From Zoogloea dura (GTDB taxonomy: Bacteria > Pseudomonadota > Gammaproteobacteria > Burkholderiales > Rhodocyclaceae), in contig NZ_JABBGA010000001.1 in the NCBI RefSeq assembly GCF_012927165.1, forward strand, positions 62,001 through 126,000: 64,000 bases of DNA, written 5' to 3'. The notes beneath the pieces were generated by a model. That model worked only from the letters and a program-made list of their open reading frames with translations. It made no database searches and had not been told where the DNA came from. The position numbers and the translations under genes are program-made. Positions 1 through 9,857 of this stretch are shown here, in pieces. How positions within the stretch are numbered: position 1 is the stretch's first letter; each line of letters starts with the position of its first letter.

Positions 1-858
1 CGCAAGCTCAACTGCCGGGTCATCGACCGGTCGGCCCTCATCCTCGACATCTTTGCCCTGCGCGCGAAGAGCCACGAAGGCAAGCTGCAGGTCGAACTGG
101 CTCAGTTGCAGCACCTGTCCACACGCCTCGTCAGAGGCTGGACCCACCTGGAACGCCAGAAGGGTGGTATCGGTCTGCGCGGTCCGGGTGAAAAGCAGCT
201 CGAGACCGACCGCCGCCTGCTGGGCGAGCGGGTCAAGCTGCTCAAGGCGCGGCTCAAGGTGCTGGAGCGCCAGCGGGCCGTCCGCCGGCGGGCGCGGGAG
301 CGTCGCGATGTGCTCAGCGTATCCTTGGTGGGCTACACCAATGCGGGCAAGTCCACGCTGTTCAATGCGCTGACCAAGGCGGGGGCTTACGCCGCCGATC
401 AGCTGTTTGCGACCCTTGACACCACCTCCCGTCGACTTTTCCTTGGCGAAGCCGGGAACATCGTGGTGTCGGACACGGTCGGATTCATCCGTGACCTGCC
501 TCACTCTCTCGTGGCCGCATTCCACGCCACGCTGGAGGAAACCGTCTCTGCCGACCTGCTGCTGCATGTGGTCGATTCGTCGAGTGACGACAGGGAAGGG
601 CAGATTGCTGCCGTGAATGGTGTTCTGGAAGAGATCGGGGCCGGGCAGTTGCCTCAGATCCAGGTGTGGAACAAGATCGACCAGAGCCTGGCGAGTGCGG
701 AAGTGCAGCAGGACGCTTGTGGTAACATCTCGCGCGTTTTGCTCAGCGCCAGGACTGGAGAAGGTCTCGACCTGCTGAGGCAGGTGCTGGCCGACGTCGC
801 CCAGAAACACAAGGCATCCCTGGCGGCTCTTGCGGTACAACATGAGTCGTCGTTTTGA
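1..858 (+). CDS. hflX: GTPase HflX (5' end outside window)
   Basis: HflX is a ribosome-associated GTPase that splits stalled or heat-damaged 50S/70S particles. The frame is open from base 1 with no start, so the N-terminal part lies left of the window and 285 codons remain. The HflX glycine-rich segment (GIGLRGPGE, then QLETDRR) is present, with K where most homologues have T in GPGETQLE. The G domain follows: P-loop GYTNAGKST at about residue 111 of the fragment, G2 TLDTTSRR, G3 DTVGF and G4 NKID. It lies directly upstream of hflK-hflC, the usual betaproteobacterial order (often hfq-hflX-hflK-hflC). Identification is firm; only the 5' extent is unknown. Confidence 0.96.
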   Translation, partial: RKLNCRVIDRSALILDIFALRAKSHEGKLQVELAQLQHLSTRLVRGWTHLERQKGGIGLRGPGEKQLETDRRLLGERVKLLKARLKVLERQRAVRRRARERRDVLSVSLVGYTNAGKSTLFNALTKAGAYAADQLFATLDTTSRRLFLGEAGNIVVSDTVGFIRDLPHSLVAAFHATLEETVSADLLLHVVDSSSDDREGQIAAVNGVLEEIGAGQLPQIQVWNKIDQSLASAEVQQDACGNISRVLLSARTGEGLDLLRQVLADVAQKHKASLAALAVQHESSF

Positions 859-914
859 AGTATCCCAGTGAGTCTTCTTCCGGAGCGGATTAAACCGTGA
901 TTTCAGGCATTCTC

Positions 915-2186
915 ATGTCCCTCAACGATCCCCGCTGGGGAAACCGTGGCGGTGGAGACAACCGCGGCGGCGGCGATAACCAGGGGCCTCCCGATCTGGA
1001 GGAGCTCTGGCGTGATTTCAATCGGCGTCTTTCCGGCATGTTCGGTCGCAATGGTGCGCCGGGCGGCGGCGGTGATGGCGGCGGTGGCGGCAAAGGCCCC
1101 GGTCCCGAGTTTTCCTTCCGCCAGTTTGGTGGCGGCATCGGTCTGATCGCGGCGTTTGCAGCGGTGATCTGGCTGGCCAGCGGCTTCTATATCGTCGACG
1201 CGAGCCAGCGTGGGATCGTGCTGCAGTTCGGGCGCTTCCAGGAATCCACCGAGCCCGGCCTGCGCTGGCGCCTTCCCTATCCGATCCAGAGCCACGAACT
1301 GGTGAACCTGACCGGCGTGCGCACGGTCGAGATCGGCTATCGCGGCTCCGAGCGCAACAAGGTCCTCAAAGAGGCCCTGATGCTGACGGACGATGAGAAC
1401 ATCGTGAACATCCAGTTCGCCGTCCAGTATGTTCTCAAGGACCCCCAGGCTTACCTTTTCAGCAACCGGAATGCGGATGACTCGGTCATTCAGGCTGCTG
1501 AAACTGCTGTGCGCGAGATCGTCGGCAAGAGCAAGATGGATTTCGTGCTTTATGAAGGCCGTGAACAGGTGGCGGCCAATGCACAGAAGCTGACCCAGGA
1601 TATTCTGGACCGCTACACCACGGGCATCCAGGTCAGCAAGGTGACCATGCAGAACGCCCAGCCGCCCGAGCAGGTGCAGGCTGCCTTCGACGACGCCGTG
1701 AAGGCCGGCCAGGACCGGGAGCGCCAGAAGAACGAAGGCCAGGCCTACGCCAACGACGTTATTCCGCGTGCCCGCGGTGCGGCCTCCCGCTTGCTGGAAG
1801 AAGCTGACGCCTACAAGGGGCGTGTGGTTGCCCAGGCCGAGGGTGATGCGTCGCGCTTCAAGCAGGTCTACGCCGAGTATGCCAAGGCGCCTGAGGTGAC
1901 CCGTCAGCGTCTGTATCTCGACACCATGCAGCAGGTCCTGTCTAACTCCAGCAAGGTGATGGTCGATGCGAAAGGTAACGGCAACCTGCTGTACCTGCCG
2001 CTCGACAAGCTAATGCAGGTCACTGCAGCGCCGGGTAGCGTGCCCGCTGGCGAGCCGGCCCAGTTGCCACGTGCTGCCACTCCTGCAGGTGCCGAAAATA
2101 CGATTACACCGCCCAGGGCGGATGCACTCTCAGGGGAGTCCCGTACCCGTGAGACCACGCGCAACCGTGAGCGGGGAGAACGCTGA
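915..2186 (+). CDS. hflK: HflK, FtsH protease modulator subunit
   Basis: HflK forms with HflC an inner-membrane SPFH (prohibitin-like) complex that encloses FtsH and modulates its proteolysis. The chosen ATG gives the family N-terminus MSLNDPRWGN; a GTG at 897 would add six residues without support. Residues about 10-65 are Gly/Asn/Asp-rich and disordered, one TM segment spans about 72-94, and an SPFH domain with a long helical region (AQAEGDASRFKQVYAEY) follows. The C-terminus is Pro/Thr/Arg-rich. The stop overlaps the hflC start by one base (TGATG), indicating translational coupling. Length (423 aa) is normal. Confidence 0.97.
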   Translation: MSLNDPRWGNRGGGDNRGGGDNQGPPDLEELWRDFNRRLSGMFGRNGAPGGGGDGGGGGKGPGPEFSFRQFGGGIGLIAAFAAVIWLASGFYIVDASQRGIVLQFGRFQESTEPGLRWRLPYPIQSHELVNLTGVRTVEIGYRGSERNKVLKEALMLTDDENIVNIQFAVQYVLKDPQAYLFSNRNADDSVIQAAETAVREIVGKSKMDFVLYEGREQVAANAQKLTQDILDRYTTGIQVSKVTMQNAQPPEQVQAAFDDAVKAGQDRERQKNEGQAYANDVIPRARGAASRLLEEADAYKGRVVAQAEGDASRFKQVYAEYAKAPEVTRQRLYLDTMQQVLSNSSKVMVDAKGNGNLLYLPLDKLMQVTAAPGSVPAGEPAQLPRAATPAGAENTITPPRADALSGESRTRETTRNRERGER

Positions 2187-3094
2187 TGCGAGAACGTCTG
2201 TCATTGCTGGCCGGTGTGGGCCTGTTTGTCGCTGCGGTGCTGTCGATGTCCCTCTTCACGGTTGATCAGCGCCAGCATGCGTTGGTCTTTCAACTGGGTG
2301 AGGTCAAGGAGCAGATCAGCGAGCCGGGTCTCCATTTCAAGATCCCCATGATCCAGAACGTGCGCTATTTCGATCGGCGCATCCTGACCCTCGACACTTC
2401 GGAGCCCGAGCGTTTCATCACCTCCGAGAAAAAGAACGTGCTGGTGGATCTGTTTGTGAAGTGGCGGATCGTCGATCCCAAGCTCTATTACATCTCGGTC
2501 GGGGGCGATGAAGCCCGTGCCCGTACCCGCCTGGAACAGACCGTCAATGCCGGGCTCCGCGAGGAGTTCGGCAAGCGTACCGTGCATGATGTGGTGTCCG
2601 GCGAGCGGGACAAGATCATGGACGAGATGCGCCTCAAGGCTGACCTCGATGCGCGCAAGATCGGCGTACAGATTGTCGACGTGCGGCTCAAGCGGGTGGA
2701 CCTGCCCGCCGAGGTGTCGGAGTCCGTCTATCGGCGCATGGAGGCCGAGCGCAAGCGGGTCGCCAACGAGCTTCGTTCGCAGGGCGGCGCGGAGGCCGAG
2801 AAGATCAAGGCGGATGCCGACAAGCAGCGTGAGGTGATCCTTGCCGAAGCTTACCGTTCTGCCCAGATGGTCAAGGGTGACGGGGATGCCAAGGCCTCGG
2901 CCATATATGCGCAGGCGTTTGGTCAGAGCCCCGAGTTCTATGCCTTCTACCGCAGCCTGGAGGCTTACCGGAGCAGCTTCAAGAGCAAGTCCGACGTGAT
3001 GGTCATCGAGCCGAACTCGGAGTTCTTCAAGTACTTCAAGAGCTCCGGTGGTCGTAATGCTTCGGCGGCTGATTCCGGCAAGCACGGAAAGTAA
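2186..3094 (+). CDS. hflC: HflC, FtsH protease modulator subunit
   Basis: Partner of HflK in the periplasm-facing SPFH complex around FtsH. A single N-terminal TM segment lies at about residues 5-22, followed by the SPFH domain (VDQRQHALVFQLGEVK) and a coiled-coil stretch rich in Glu/Lys/Ala (EAEKIKADADKQREVILAEA). The 302 aa length is typical. It shares one base with the hflK stop, and its own TAA overlaps the ATG of the following DUF2065 gene (TAATG), so hflK, hflC and the small gene are co-translated. Confidence 0.97.
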   Translation: MRERLSLLAGVGLFVAAVLSMSLFTVDQRQHALVFQLGEVKEQISEPGLHFKIPMIQNVRYFDRRILTLDTSEPERFITSEKKNVLVDLFVKWRIVDPKLYYISVGGDEARARTRLEQTVNAGLREEFGKRTVHDVVSGERDKIMDEMRLKADLDARKIGVQIVDVRLKRVDLPAEVSESVYRRMEAERKRVANELRSQGGAEAEKIKADADKQREVILAEAYRSAQMVKGDGDAKASAIYAQAFGQSPEFYAFYRSLEAYRSSFKSKSDVMVIEPNSEFFKYFKSSGGRNASAADSGKHGK

Positions 3095-3279
3095 TGGGCC
3101 GTACGCTCATTCTGGCCTTCGCGCTGATGCTCGTGCTCGAAGGCGTCATCCCTTTTGTCGCGCCAGCAACCTGGCGCGAGACTTTTTCTCGCCTGCTTCG
3201 GCTGGCGGACGGCCAGATCCGCTTCGTGGGTCTGGGGTCGATGTTGCTCGGCCTCGTCATCCTGATCGTTTTTTCTTGA
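3094..3279 (+). CDS. DUF2065 (YjeT-like) small membrane protein
   Basis: A 61-residue protein with two hydrophobic segments (about residues 3-22 and 43-60) around a short loop containing PFVAPATWRETF. This pattern matches the DUF2065/YjeT family, which sits after hflC in many beta- and gammaproteobacteria. Its function is unknown. The conserved position suggests a role near the HflKC-FtsH complex, which is inference. The start overlaps the hflC stop by one base, and hisZ follows after 6 bp. Confidence 0.85.
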   Translation: MGRTLILAFALMLVLEGVIPFVAPATWRETFSRLLRLADGQIRFVGLGSMLLGLVILIVFS

Positions 3280-3285
3280 GGCGCC

Positions 3286-4449
3286 ATGCCCATGTTGCGT
3301 TGGGTTCTACCCGAATACATCCAGGACGCGCTGCCCGCCGAGGCGGCCAAGCTGGAAGACCTGCGTCGTCGCCTGCTCGACACCTTTCGCCTGAATGGCT
3401 ACCAGTTGGTGGCTCCGCCGCTGCTTGAGTATCTCGAATCCCTGCTGACCGGGGCTGGCCAGGACCTGCAGCTCAAAACCCTCAAGCTGGTGGATCAGCT
3501 CTCCGGGCGAACCATGGGTGTCCGGGCAGACATCACCCCGCAGGTGGCCCGCATCGATGCCCACCTGCTCAATCGCAAGGGCGTGACCCGTCTCTGCTAC
3601 TGCGGCACCGTGGCGCATGCCGTGCCGTCTTCGCTGACGGCCACCCGCGAGCCGCTGCAACTCGGCGCCGAGATCTATGGGCACGCCGGCCTTGAGGCTG
3701 ATGCCGAGGTGATCCGCCTGCTTGCCGAGGTCCTGTCGATCGCGGGTGTCGGTACGTCACGCATCGATCTGGGGCATGTGGGCCTGTTCAAGGCGCTGGT
3801 GCGCCTGAGCGGCCTGTCGGCCGACCGGGAGGAGCCGCTCTTCGATTGCCTCCAGTCCAAGGATCTGCCTGGCTTGCAGGACTTGCTCAGAGGCGTACCC
3901 GAAGCGGTGCGCCAGGGCCTGCTGGCCCTGCCGACCCTCTATGGTGACGCCGGGGTGTTGAGTAAGGCCCGCGGCCTGCTGCCGGAAGATGCTGAAATCC
4001 GCTCCGCGCTCGATGACCTCGAGGCGCTGGCCGCCGCGCTGGCGGACCTGCCCATCAGTTTTGACCTTGCCGACCTGCGCGGTTACCACTATCACAGTGG
4101 AGTGGTCTTCGCCGCCTATGGCGGACGTTCCCCGGTGGCGCTGGCCCTCGGCGGACGTTACGACAGCGTGGGCCGCGCCTTCGGGCGGGGCCGTCCGGCC
4201 ACAGGGTTCAGTCTCGACCTGCGCGAACTGGCGGCCCAGGTGGCCGACCCTGTGCAGGCCGGTGCGATCCTGGCCTCCGGCGCCGGCAGTGACGGTTTCC
4301 GCGAGGCTGTGGCCGCGCTGCGCGAAGCAGGGGAAAGTGTAGTGATTGAATTGCCCGGCCATGAAGGCACGTGGCGTGAGGCCGGCTGTGACCGGCGTCT
4401 GGTTCTGCGGGGCGGTGCCTGGCAGGTTGAACCGCTTCAGGGAGAGTAA
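3286..4449 (+). CDS. hisZ: ATP phosphoribosyltransferase regulatory subunit HisZ
   Basis: HisZ is a histidyl-tRNA-synthetase paralogue lacking synthetase activity. It forms a hetero-octamer with the short HisG and is needed for the first step of histidine synthesis. The N-terminus ([13 protein letters not shown]) and the class II aaRS-like core with [12 protein letters not shown] match the family, and the anticodon-binding domain of true HisRS is absent at this length (387 aa). A second in-frame ATG lies at 3292. hisG is not in the window; purA follows 6 bp later, the usual betaproteobacterial order. Confidence 0.94.
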   Translation: MPMLRWVLPEYIQDALPAEAAKLEDLRRRLLDTFRLNGYQLVAPPLLEYLESLLTGAGQDLQLKTLKLVDQLSGRTMGVRADITPQVARIDAHLLNRKGVTRLCYCGTVAHAVPSSLTATREPLQLGAEIYGHAGLEADAEVIRLLAEVLSIAGVGTSRIDLGHVGLFKALVRLSGLSADREEPLFDCLQSKDLPGLQDLLRGVPEAVRQGLLALPTLYGDAGVLSKARGLLPEDAEIRSALDDLEALAAALADLPISFDLADLRGYHYHSGVVFAAYGGRSPVALALGGRYDSVGRAFGRGRPATGFSLDLRELAAQVADPVQAGAILASGAGSDGFREAVAALREAGESVVIELPGHEGTWREAGCDRRLVLRGGAWQVEPLQGE

Positions 4450-5766
<1,317 letters not shown>

Positions 5767-5792
5767 TCACGTATTGCTCGTAAGACCGGCGC

Positions 5793-5836
5793 AACCCCGG
5801 CAAGCCTCTTCATGGAGGGGCTTGCCGGGGTTTTTC
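5793..5836 (+). terminator. Rho-independent terminator after purA
   Basis: A 14-bp GC-rich stem (5793-5806 with 5819-5832, core CCCCGGCAAGCC/GGCTTGCCGGGG) is followed by a T tract ending in TTTTTC. It lies 26 bp after the purA stop and should close the purA transcript. Confidence 0.9.
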
Positions 5837-5917
5837 TTTGGGCGGTGTGATTGTGCGTGGCCCTGGCGCGTGAGTGGGGTAGGGGCGACGCGCGATGGCC
5901 GGTGACAGACAAATAGC

Positions 5918-5950
5918 AAAAGGCCGGTCATGTTTCCATGACCGGCCTTT
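5918..5950 (-). terminator. Terminator of tRNA-Leu copy 1
   Basis: A perfect 14-bp stem (5919-5932 with 5937-5950, core GGCCGGTCATG) with a 4-nt loop, followed on the - strand by TTTTGCTATTT. It lies just past the 3' end of the tRNA at 5962. Confidence 0.85.
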
Positions 5951-5961
5951 GCCTGAATCCT

Positions 5962-6046
5962 TGGTGCCCAGAAGAGGACTCGAACCTCCACGCCTCGCGG
6001 CACTAGTACCTGAAACTAGCGCGTCTACCAATTTCGCCATCTGGGC
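5962..6046 (-). tRNA. tRNA-Leu (CAG), copy 1
   Basis: Read on the - strand this is a class II tRNA: acceptor GCCCAGA pairing with TCTGGGC, D-loop AATTGGTAGAC, anticodon stem CTAGT/ACTAG with loop TTCAGGT (anticodon CAG), variable arm GCCGCGAGGC, T arm GGTTCGAGTCC and an encoded CCA (complement of 5962-5964). It is identical to the other two copies in the mature sequence. Confidence 0.96.
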
Positions 6047-6058
6047 AACGAAGGCGCC

Positions 6059-6086
6059 ATTATAGATCAAAATTGGATTTGTGCAA
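6059..6086 (-). promoter_or_regulatory. Promoter of tRNA-Leu copy 1
   Basis: On the - strand, TTGCAC (6081-6086) and a perfect TATAAT (6059-6064) are separated by 16 bp, 12 bp upstream of the mature tRNA 5' end. Confidence 0.75.
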
Positions 6087-6168
6087 GCCTTTTTGAAAAA
6101 GAGTTCGGATGTTCGGTTTTGGATGCGAAGTGCAATCCTGGGATGCGAATACAAGGGAGATGAAAAGC

Positions 6169-6202
6169 AAAAGGCCGGTCATATGTTTCCATGACCGGCC
6201 TT
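6169..6202 (-). terminator. Terminator of tRNA-Leu copy 2
   Basis: A 12-bp stem (6171-6182 with 6191-6202), nearly the same sequence as the copy 1 terminator. On the - strand it is followed by TTGCTTTTC. It separates copy 2 from copy 1, so the two are not cotranscribed efficiently. Confidence 0.8.
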
Positions 6203-6213
6203 GCTTGAATCCT

Positions 6214-6298
6214 TGGTGCCCAGAAGAGGACTCGAACCTCCACGCCTCGCGGCACTAGTACCTGAAACTAGCGCGTCTACCAATTTCGCCATCTGGGC
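6214..6298 (-). tRNA. tRNA-Leu (CAG), copy 2
   Basis: 85-nt class II tRNA with encoded CCA and anticodon CAG, identical to copies 1 and 3. A perfect -10 TATAAT lies on the - strand at 6311-6316, but no good -35 is visible at the usual spacing, so its promoter looks weaker than those of copies 1 and 3. Confidence 0.96.
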
Positions 6299-6414
6299 AA
6301 CGAAAGCGCTATTATAGAACAAATTAATCTTGTAGTGGAAGCCCCTGGAGGGCTAGATAACCTTGTCTCTTGAATCCGTCCCGGAAATCCGGTTTCTGCA
6401 GTCTGCAACCAACA

Positions 6415-6442
6415 ACAAAAAAGCCGGTCAAAGACCGGCTTT
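6415..6442 (-). terminator. Terminator of tRNA-Leu copy 3
   Basis: A 10-bp stem (6420-6429 with 6433-6442, core AAAGCCGGTC) with a 3-nt loop, then TTTTTTG on the - strand. It closes the first-transcribed tRNA copy. Confidence 0.82.
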
Positions 6443-6452
6443 CCTGAAAATC

Positions 6453-6537
6453 TGGTGCCCAGAAGAGGACTCGAACCTCCACGCCTCGCGGCACTAGTAC
6501 CTGAAACTAGCGCGTCTACCAATTTCGCCATCTGGGC
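6453..6537 (-). tRNA. tRNA-Leu (CAG), copy 3
   Basis: 85-nt class II tRNA with encoded CCA and anticodon CAG, identical to the other two. It is the copy farthest upstream in the - direction and has the strongest promoter (consensus TTGACA and TATAAT at 6550-6577). Confidence 0.96.
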
Positions 6538-6549
6538 AACGAGCTAGAA

Positions 6550-6577
6550 ATTATAGAGTAGAAATTATCCGTGTCAA
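6550..6577 (-). promoter_or_regulatory. Consensus promoter of tRNA-Leu copy 3
   Basis: On the - strand, a perfect TTGACA (6572-6577) is separated by 16 bp from a perfect TATAAT (6550-6555). The -35 element overlaps the proposed GTG start codon of rnr on the opposite strand, so RNA polymerase here could interfere with rnr expression. Confidence 0.85.
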
Positions 6578-9111
6578 TATCAAAAAGCAAAAACACTAAA
6601 AAGCTCAGCAAGCTGCGTCGCAGCGATCCCTTCTTCGAGCGCGAGAGTCAGAAATATGACTTCCCGCTGCCAAGTCGGGAATTCATCATCCAGGTTCTGG
6701 CAGAGCAGGGCGTGCCCCTGCCGTTTGCCGAACTGGCTCAGGCCATGGACATCCAGCCCGTCGAGCTCGAGTTCTTCGAGCGTCGCATGTTTGCGATGGA
6801 GCGGGACGGGCAGGTCATGCGCAACCGGCGGGGAGCGTATCTGCTGCCAGCCAAGGCCGACCTCATCAAGGGGAGGGTGCAAGGCCACCCTGACGGCTAT
6901 GGTTTTGTCGTCACTGACGACGAAGGGCAGGACATCTTCCTCGGCCCCAACGAAATGCGGGAAGTCCTGCATGGAGACCGGGTCATGGTGCGCATCGCCG
7001 GCATGGATCGGCGTGGCCGCCCCGAGGGCAAGGTCGTCGAGGTGCTCGAGCGCGCCAATACCCGTATCGTGGGGCGCGTGCTGGTGGAGAACGGGGTGAC
7101 CCTGGTGGTGCCGGAGAACCGCCGCATTTCCCAGGAGATCCTGCTGGCGCCGGCTCCCCGCTCCAAGTTCAAGCCGGTTCCCGGCCAGGTGGTGGTGGTC
7201 GAGTTGGTTGACCAGCCGACCCGGTACGCCCAGCCTGTCGGAAAGATCGTCGAGCTGCTGGGCAATTATGCCGATCCGGGCATGGAGATCGAGATCGCCC
7301 TGCGCAAGCACGATCTGCCCTTCGAGTTCTCCCGGGAGGCCCGCGAGCAGACCCGGCGCTTGCCGGACGCAGTCCGCAAGATGGACTGGAAGGGGCGCGA
7401 GGATCTGACGGCCTTGCCCCTGGTGACGATCGACGGGGAAACCGCCCGGGACTTCGATGATGCGGTGTTCTGCGAACGCCAGGGCCGGGGCTTCCGGCTG
7501 GTGGTGGCGATCGCCGATGTATCCCATTACGTGAAGGTCGGGTCGGCGCTGGATGGCGACGCCTACGATCGCGGCAACTCGGTGTATTTCCCGCGGCGGG
7601 TCATTCCCATGCTGCCGGAGAAGCTCTCCAATGGTCTGTGTTCGCTCAATCCCCAGGTCGAACGCCTGTGCATGGTGTGCGATATGGCGATCTCCCAGAC
7701 CGGGGTGATCAAGCAGTACCGCTTCTATCCGGCGGTGATGTTCTCGAAAGCCCGCCTTACCTACAACCAGGTGGCGGCGGCGCTGTACGACAACGATCCG
7801 GCAGCGCTGGAGCTGGTTGGTGGTCTGCTGCCTCATCTGCAGAACCTCGACAAGCTGTTCCGGGTGTTGTTGAAGGCCCGGGCCAAGCGGGGGGCGATCG
7901 ATTTCGAGACCCAGGAAACCCGGATGATCTTCGACGACAACGGCAAGATTGCCCAGATCGTCCCGGAGTCGCGCAACGATGCCCATCGCCTGATCGAGGA
8001 GTGCATGCTGGCGGCCAACGTCTGCGCCTCGGAGTTCCTGCAGGCCCAGGAGCATCCGGCGTTGTACCGGGTCCACGAGGGGCCGACCCCGGAGAAACTC
8101 GCCAAGCTGCGCGATTTCCTGGGTGAATTCGGTCTGCAGCTCGGCGGCGGCGAGGAGCCGCGTGCTGGGGATTACGCCAAGCTGCTGGCGAGCATCAAGG
8201 AGCGCCCCGATCTGCAACTGCTGCAGACGGTCATGCTGCGCTCGTTGCGCCAGGCCGTGTATAGCCCGGATAACGTGGGACACTTCGGTCTGGCCTACGA
8301 GGCCTACACCCATTTCACCTCGCCCATCCGGCGCTATCCCGACCTGTTGGTGCATCGCGCCATCAAGGCCGCGCTCCTCGGCGAGCGTTATGTGCCGGCC
8401 CAGGACAACGGTGATTGGGACGCCATCGGCATGCATTGCTCCATGACCGAAAGGCGTGCGGATGAAGCCGACCGTGATGTGGAGAACTGGCTCAAGTGCT
8501 ACTACATGCAGGATCGTATCGGCGAGGAGTTCGAGGGAAGCGTCTCGGCGGTGGTGCCTTTCGGGTTGTTCGTTGCGCTGGATGACGTCTTTGTCGAGGG
8601 CTTGGTGCATATCTCCGATCTGGGAAGCGACTACTTCCATTTCGACGATGCGCAGCACGCGCTGGTGGGTGAGCGTTCGGGCGAACGTTACCGCCTGTCC
8701 GACCGGGTCCGCATCCAGTTGGTACGGGTCAATATGGAAGCGAGCAAGATCGACTTCCGGCTCGTAAAGGGGCCCGAGCGGGCTACCGCCCGGACGGGCA
8801 AGACGGCCCGGGACCGGGATCGGGGGCAGGAGGTGTCTGCTCCGCCGGTTGCCGTGGTGGCTGAAGCGGAGCCGACTCCCAAGTCCAGGCGCCGGCCGGT
8901 CAAGGCAGCCGCCCCTGTCGAGGCTGCGGTAGAATCCGCCCCCCGGCCGGCAAGCCGGGCGCGCAAGGCCGCGGCCGACACCGCGCCTGCCGCCAAGGCT
9001 GCCAAGCCCAAGACGCCCCCTGCCAAGACCGGCAAGAGCAAGCCTGCGAAGGCCAAGCCTGCCAAAGCCGCCAAGGCCCGTACTACGAAGAAAGCCAAGT
9101 CCAGTGTCTGA
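6571..9111 (+). CDS. rnr: Ribonuclease R
   Basis: RNase R is a processive 3'-5' exoribonuclease acting on structured RNA, rRNA quality control and, with SmpB/tmRNA, nonstop mRNA. Order seen: N-terminal winged-helix region (about 30-90), cold-shock-like domains, the RNB domain with catalytic acidic cluster ARDFDDA (Asp294-297 region), an S1 domain at about 650-735, and a Lys/Ala/Pro-rich tail of about 110 residues. The start is GTG at 6571 because the family sequence LRRSDPFFERE begins soon after it and no ATG is closer. The last bases overlap the rlmB start. Length (846 aa) is slightly above E. coli RNase R because of the tail. Confidence 0.95.
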   Translation: MSISKSKNTKKLSKLRRSDPFFERESQKYDFPLPSREFIIQVLAEQGVPLPFAELAQAMDIQPVELEFFERRMFAMERDGQVMRNRRGAYLLPAKADLIKGRVQGHPDGYGFVVTDDEGQDIFLGPNEMREVLHGDRVMVRIAGMDRRGRPEGKVVEVLERANTRIVGRVLVENGVTLVVPENRRISQEILLAPAPRSKFKPVPGQVVVVELVDQPTRYAQPVGKIVELLGNYADPGMEIEIALRKHDLPFEFSREAREQTRRLPDAVRKMDWKGREDLTALPLVTIDGETARDFDDAVFCERQGRGFRLVVAIADVSHYVKVGSALDGDAYDRGNSVYFPRRVIPMLPEKLSNGLCSLNPQVERLCMVCDMAISQTGVIKQYRFYPAVMFSKARLTYNQVAAALYDNDPAALELVGGLLPHLQNLDKLFRVLLKARAKRGAIDFETQETRMIFDDNGKIAQIVPESRNDAHRLIEECMLAANVCASEFLQAQEHPALYRVHEGPTPEKLAKLRDFLGEFGLQLGGGEEPRAGDYAKLLASIKERPDLQLLQTVMLRSLRQAVYSPDNVGHFGLAYEAYTHFTSPIRRYPDLLVHRAIKAALLGERYVPAQDNGDWDAIGMHCSMTERRADEADRDVENWLKCYYMQDRIGEEFEGSVSAVVPFGLFVALDDVFVEGLVHISDLGSDYFHFDDAQHALVGERSGERYRLSDRVRIQLVRVNMEASKIDFRLVKGPERATARTGKTARDRDRGQEVSAPPVAVVAEAEPTPKSRRRPVKAAAPVEAAVESAPRPASRARKAAADTAPAAKAAKPKTPPAKTGKSKPAKAKPAKAAKARTTKKAKSSV

Positions 9112-9850
9112 TAACGCCAGTTCCCGCCTCATTTACGGCTTTCATGCCGTTCTTGCCAAGCTTCGCCACGACCCGGAAGGCGTCTTCGAGATCTTTGCCG
9201 ATGCCCAGCGCACCGATGCGCGGGCCAGGGATCTGCTGCGTCACGCGGAGCAACTGGGAACCCGTGTCATTCCGTCCGACGGGGAGCGCCTCGACCGCAT
9301 GGTGGGCACGCGGCGCCACCAGGGCGTAGTGGCCCGGGTGGATGCGCGCCGCAAGGAACTCAAGCTGCCCGACGTGCTGGACGGTCTGACGGAACCCGCG
9401 TTGCTGCTGGTGCTGGATGGAATCCAGGATCCCCACAATCTGGGGGCCTGCCTGCGGGTCGCCGATGCGGCAGGCGCGCACGCGGTCATCGCACCGAAGG
9501 ACAAGGCGGTCGGGCTCAACGCCACTGCGGTCAAGGTGGCCAGCGGTGCGGCCGATACCGTGCCCTACGTGACGGTGACCAATCTGGCCCGGGCCCTGCG
9601 CGAGATGCAGGAAGCCGGCGTGTGGGTGCTCGGTGCCGCCGGCGAGGCTGAAAAGTCCATCTACACGGTGGATCAGAAAGGCCCGGTCGCCTGGGTGCTG
9701 GGAGCCGAGGGCGATGGCCTGCGGCGGTTGACCCGTGAGACCTGCGACGAGCTCGTGAGCATTCCCATGTACGGGACGGTGGAGAGTCTCAATGTGTCGG
9801 TGGCGAGCGGCCTGTGCCTGTTCGAGGCCCGGCGTCAGCGCCTGGGCTGA
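9104..9850 (+). CDS. rlmB: 23S rRNA (guanosine-2251-2'-O)-methyltransferase RlmB
   Basis: RlmB is a SpoU-family (SPOUT) methyltransferase that modifies Gm2251 in the P-loop of 23S rRNA. An N-terminal substrate-binding domain (IYGFHAVLAKLR) precedes the SpoU motifs LVLDGIQDPHNLGACLR, GAEGDGLRRLT and SIPMYGTVESLNVSVA, which form the trefoil knot and AdoMet site. The GTG start at 9104 overlaps the rnr reading frame by 8 bp; rnr-rlmB is a conserved operon pair. Confidence 0.96.
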   Translation: MSDNASSRLIYGFHAVLAKLRHDPEGVFEIFADAQRTDARARDLLRHAEQLGTRVIPSDGERLDRMVGTRRHQGVVARVDARRKELKLPDVLDGLTEPALLLVLDGIQDPHNLGACLRVADAAGAHAVIAPKDKAVGLNATAVKVASGAADTVPYVTVTNLARALREMQEAGVWVLGAAGEAEKSIYTVDQKGPVAWVLGAEGDGLRRLTRETCDELVSIPMYGTVESLNVSVASGLCLFEARRQRLG

Positions 9851-9857
9851 GTCTGTC

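Noticed and set aside
6580-9132. A long open frame opposite rnr
   Set aside because: Same reason: a shadow of RNase R, with low-complexity content and no family features.
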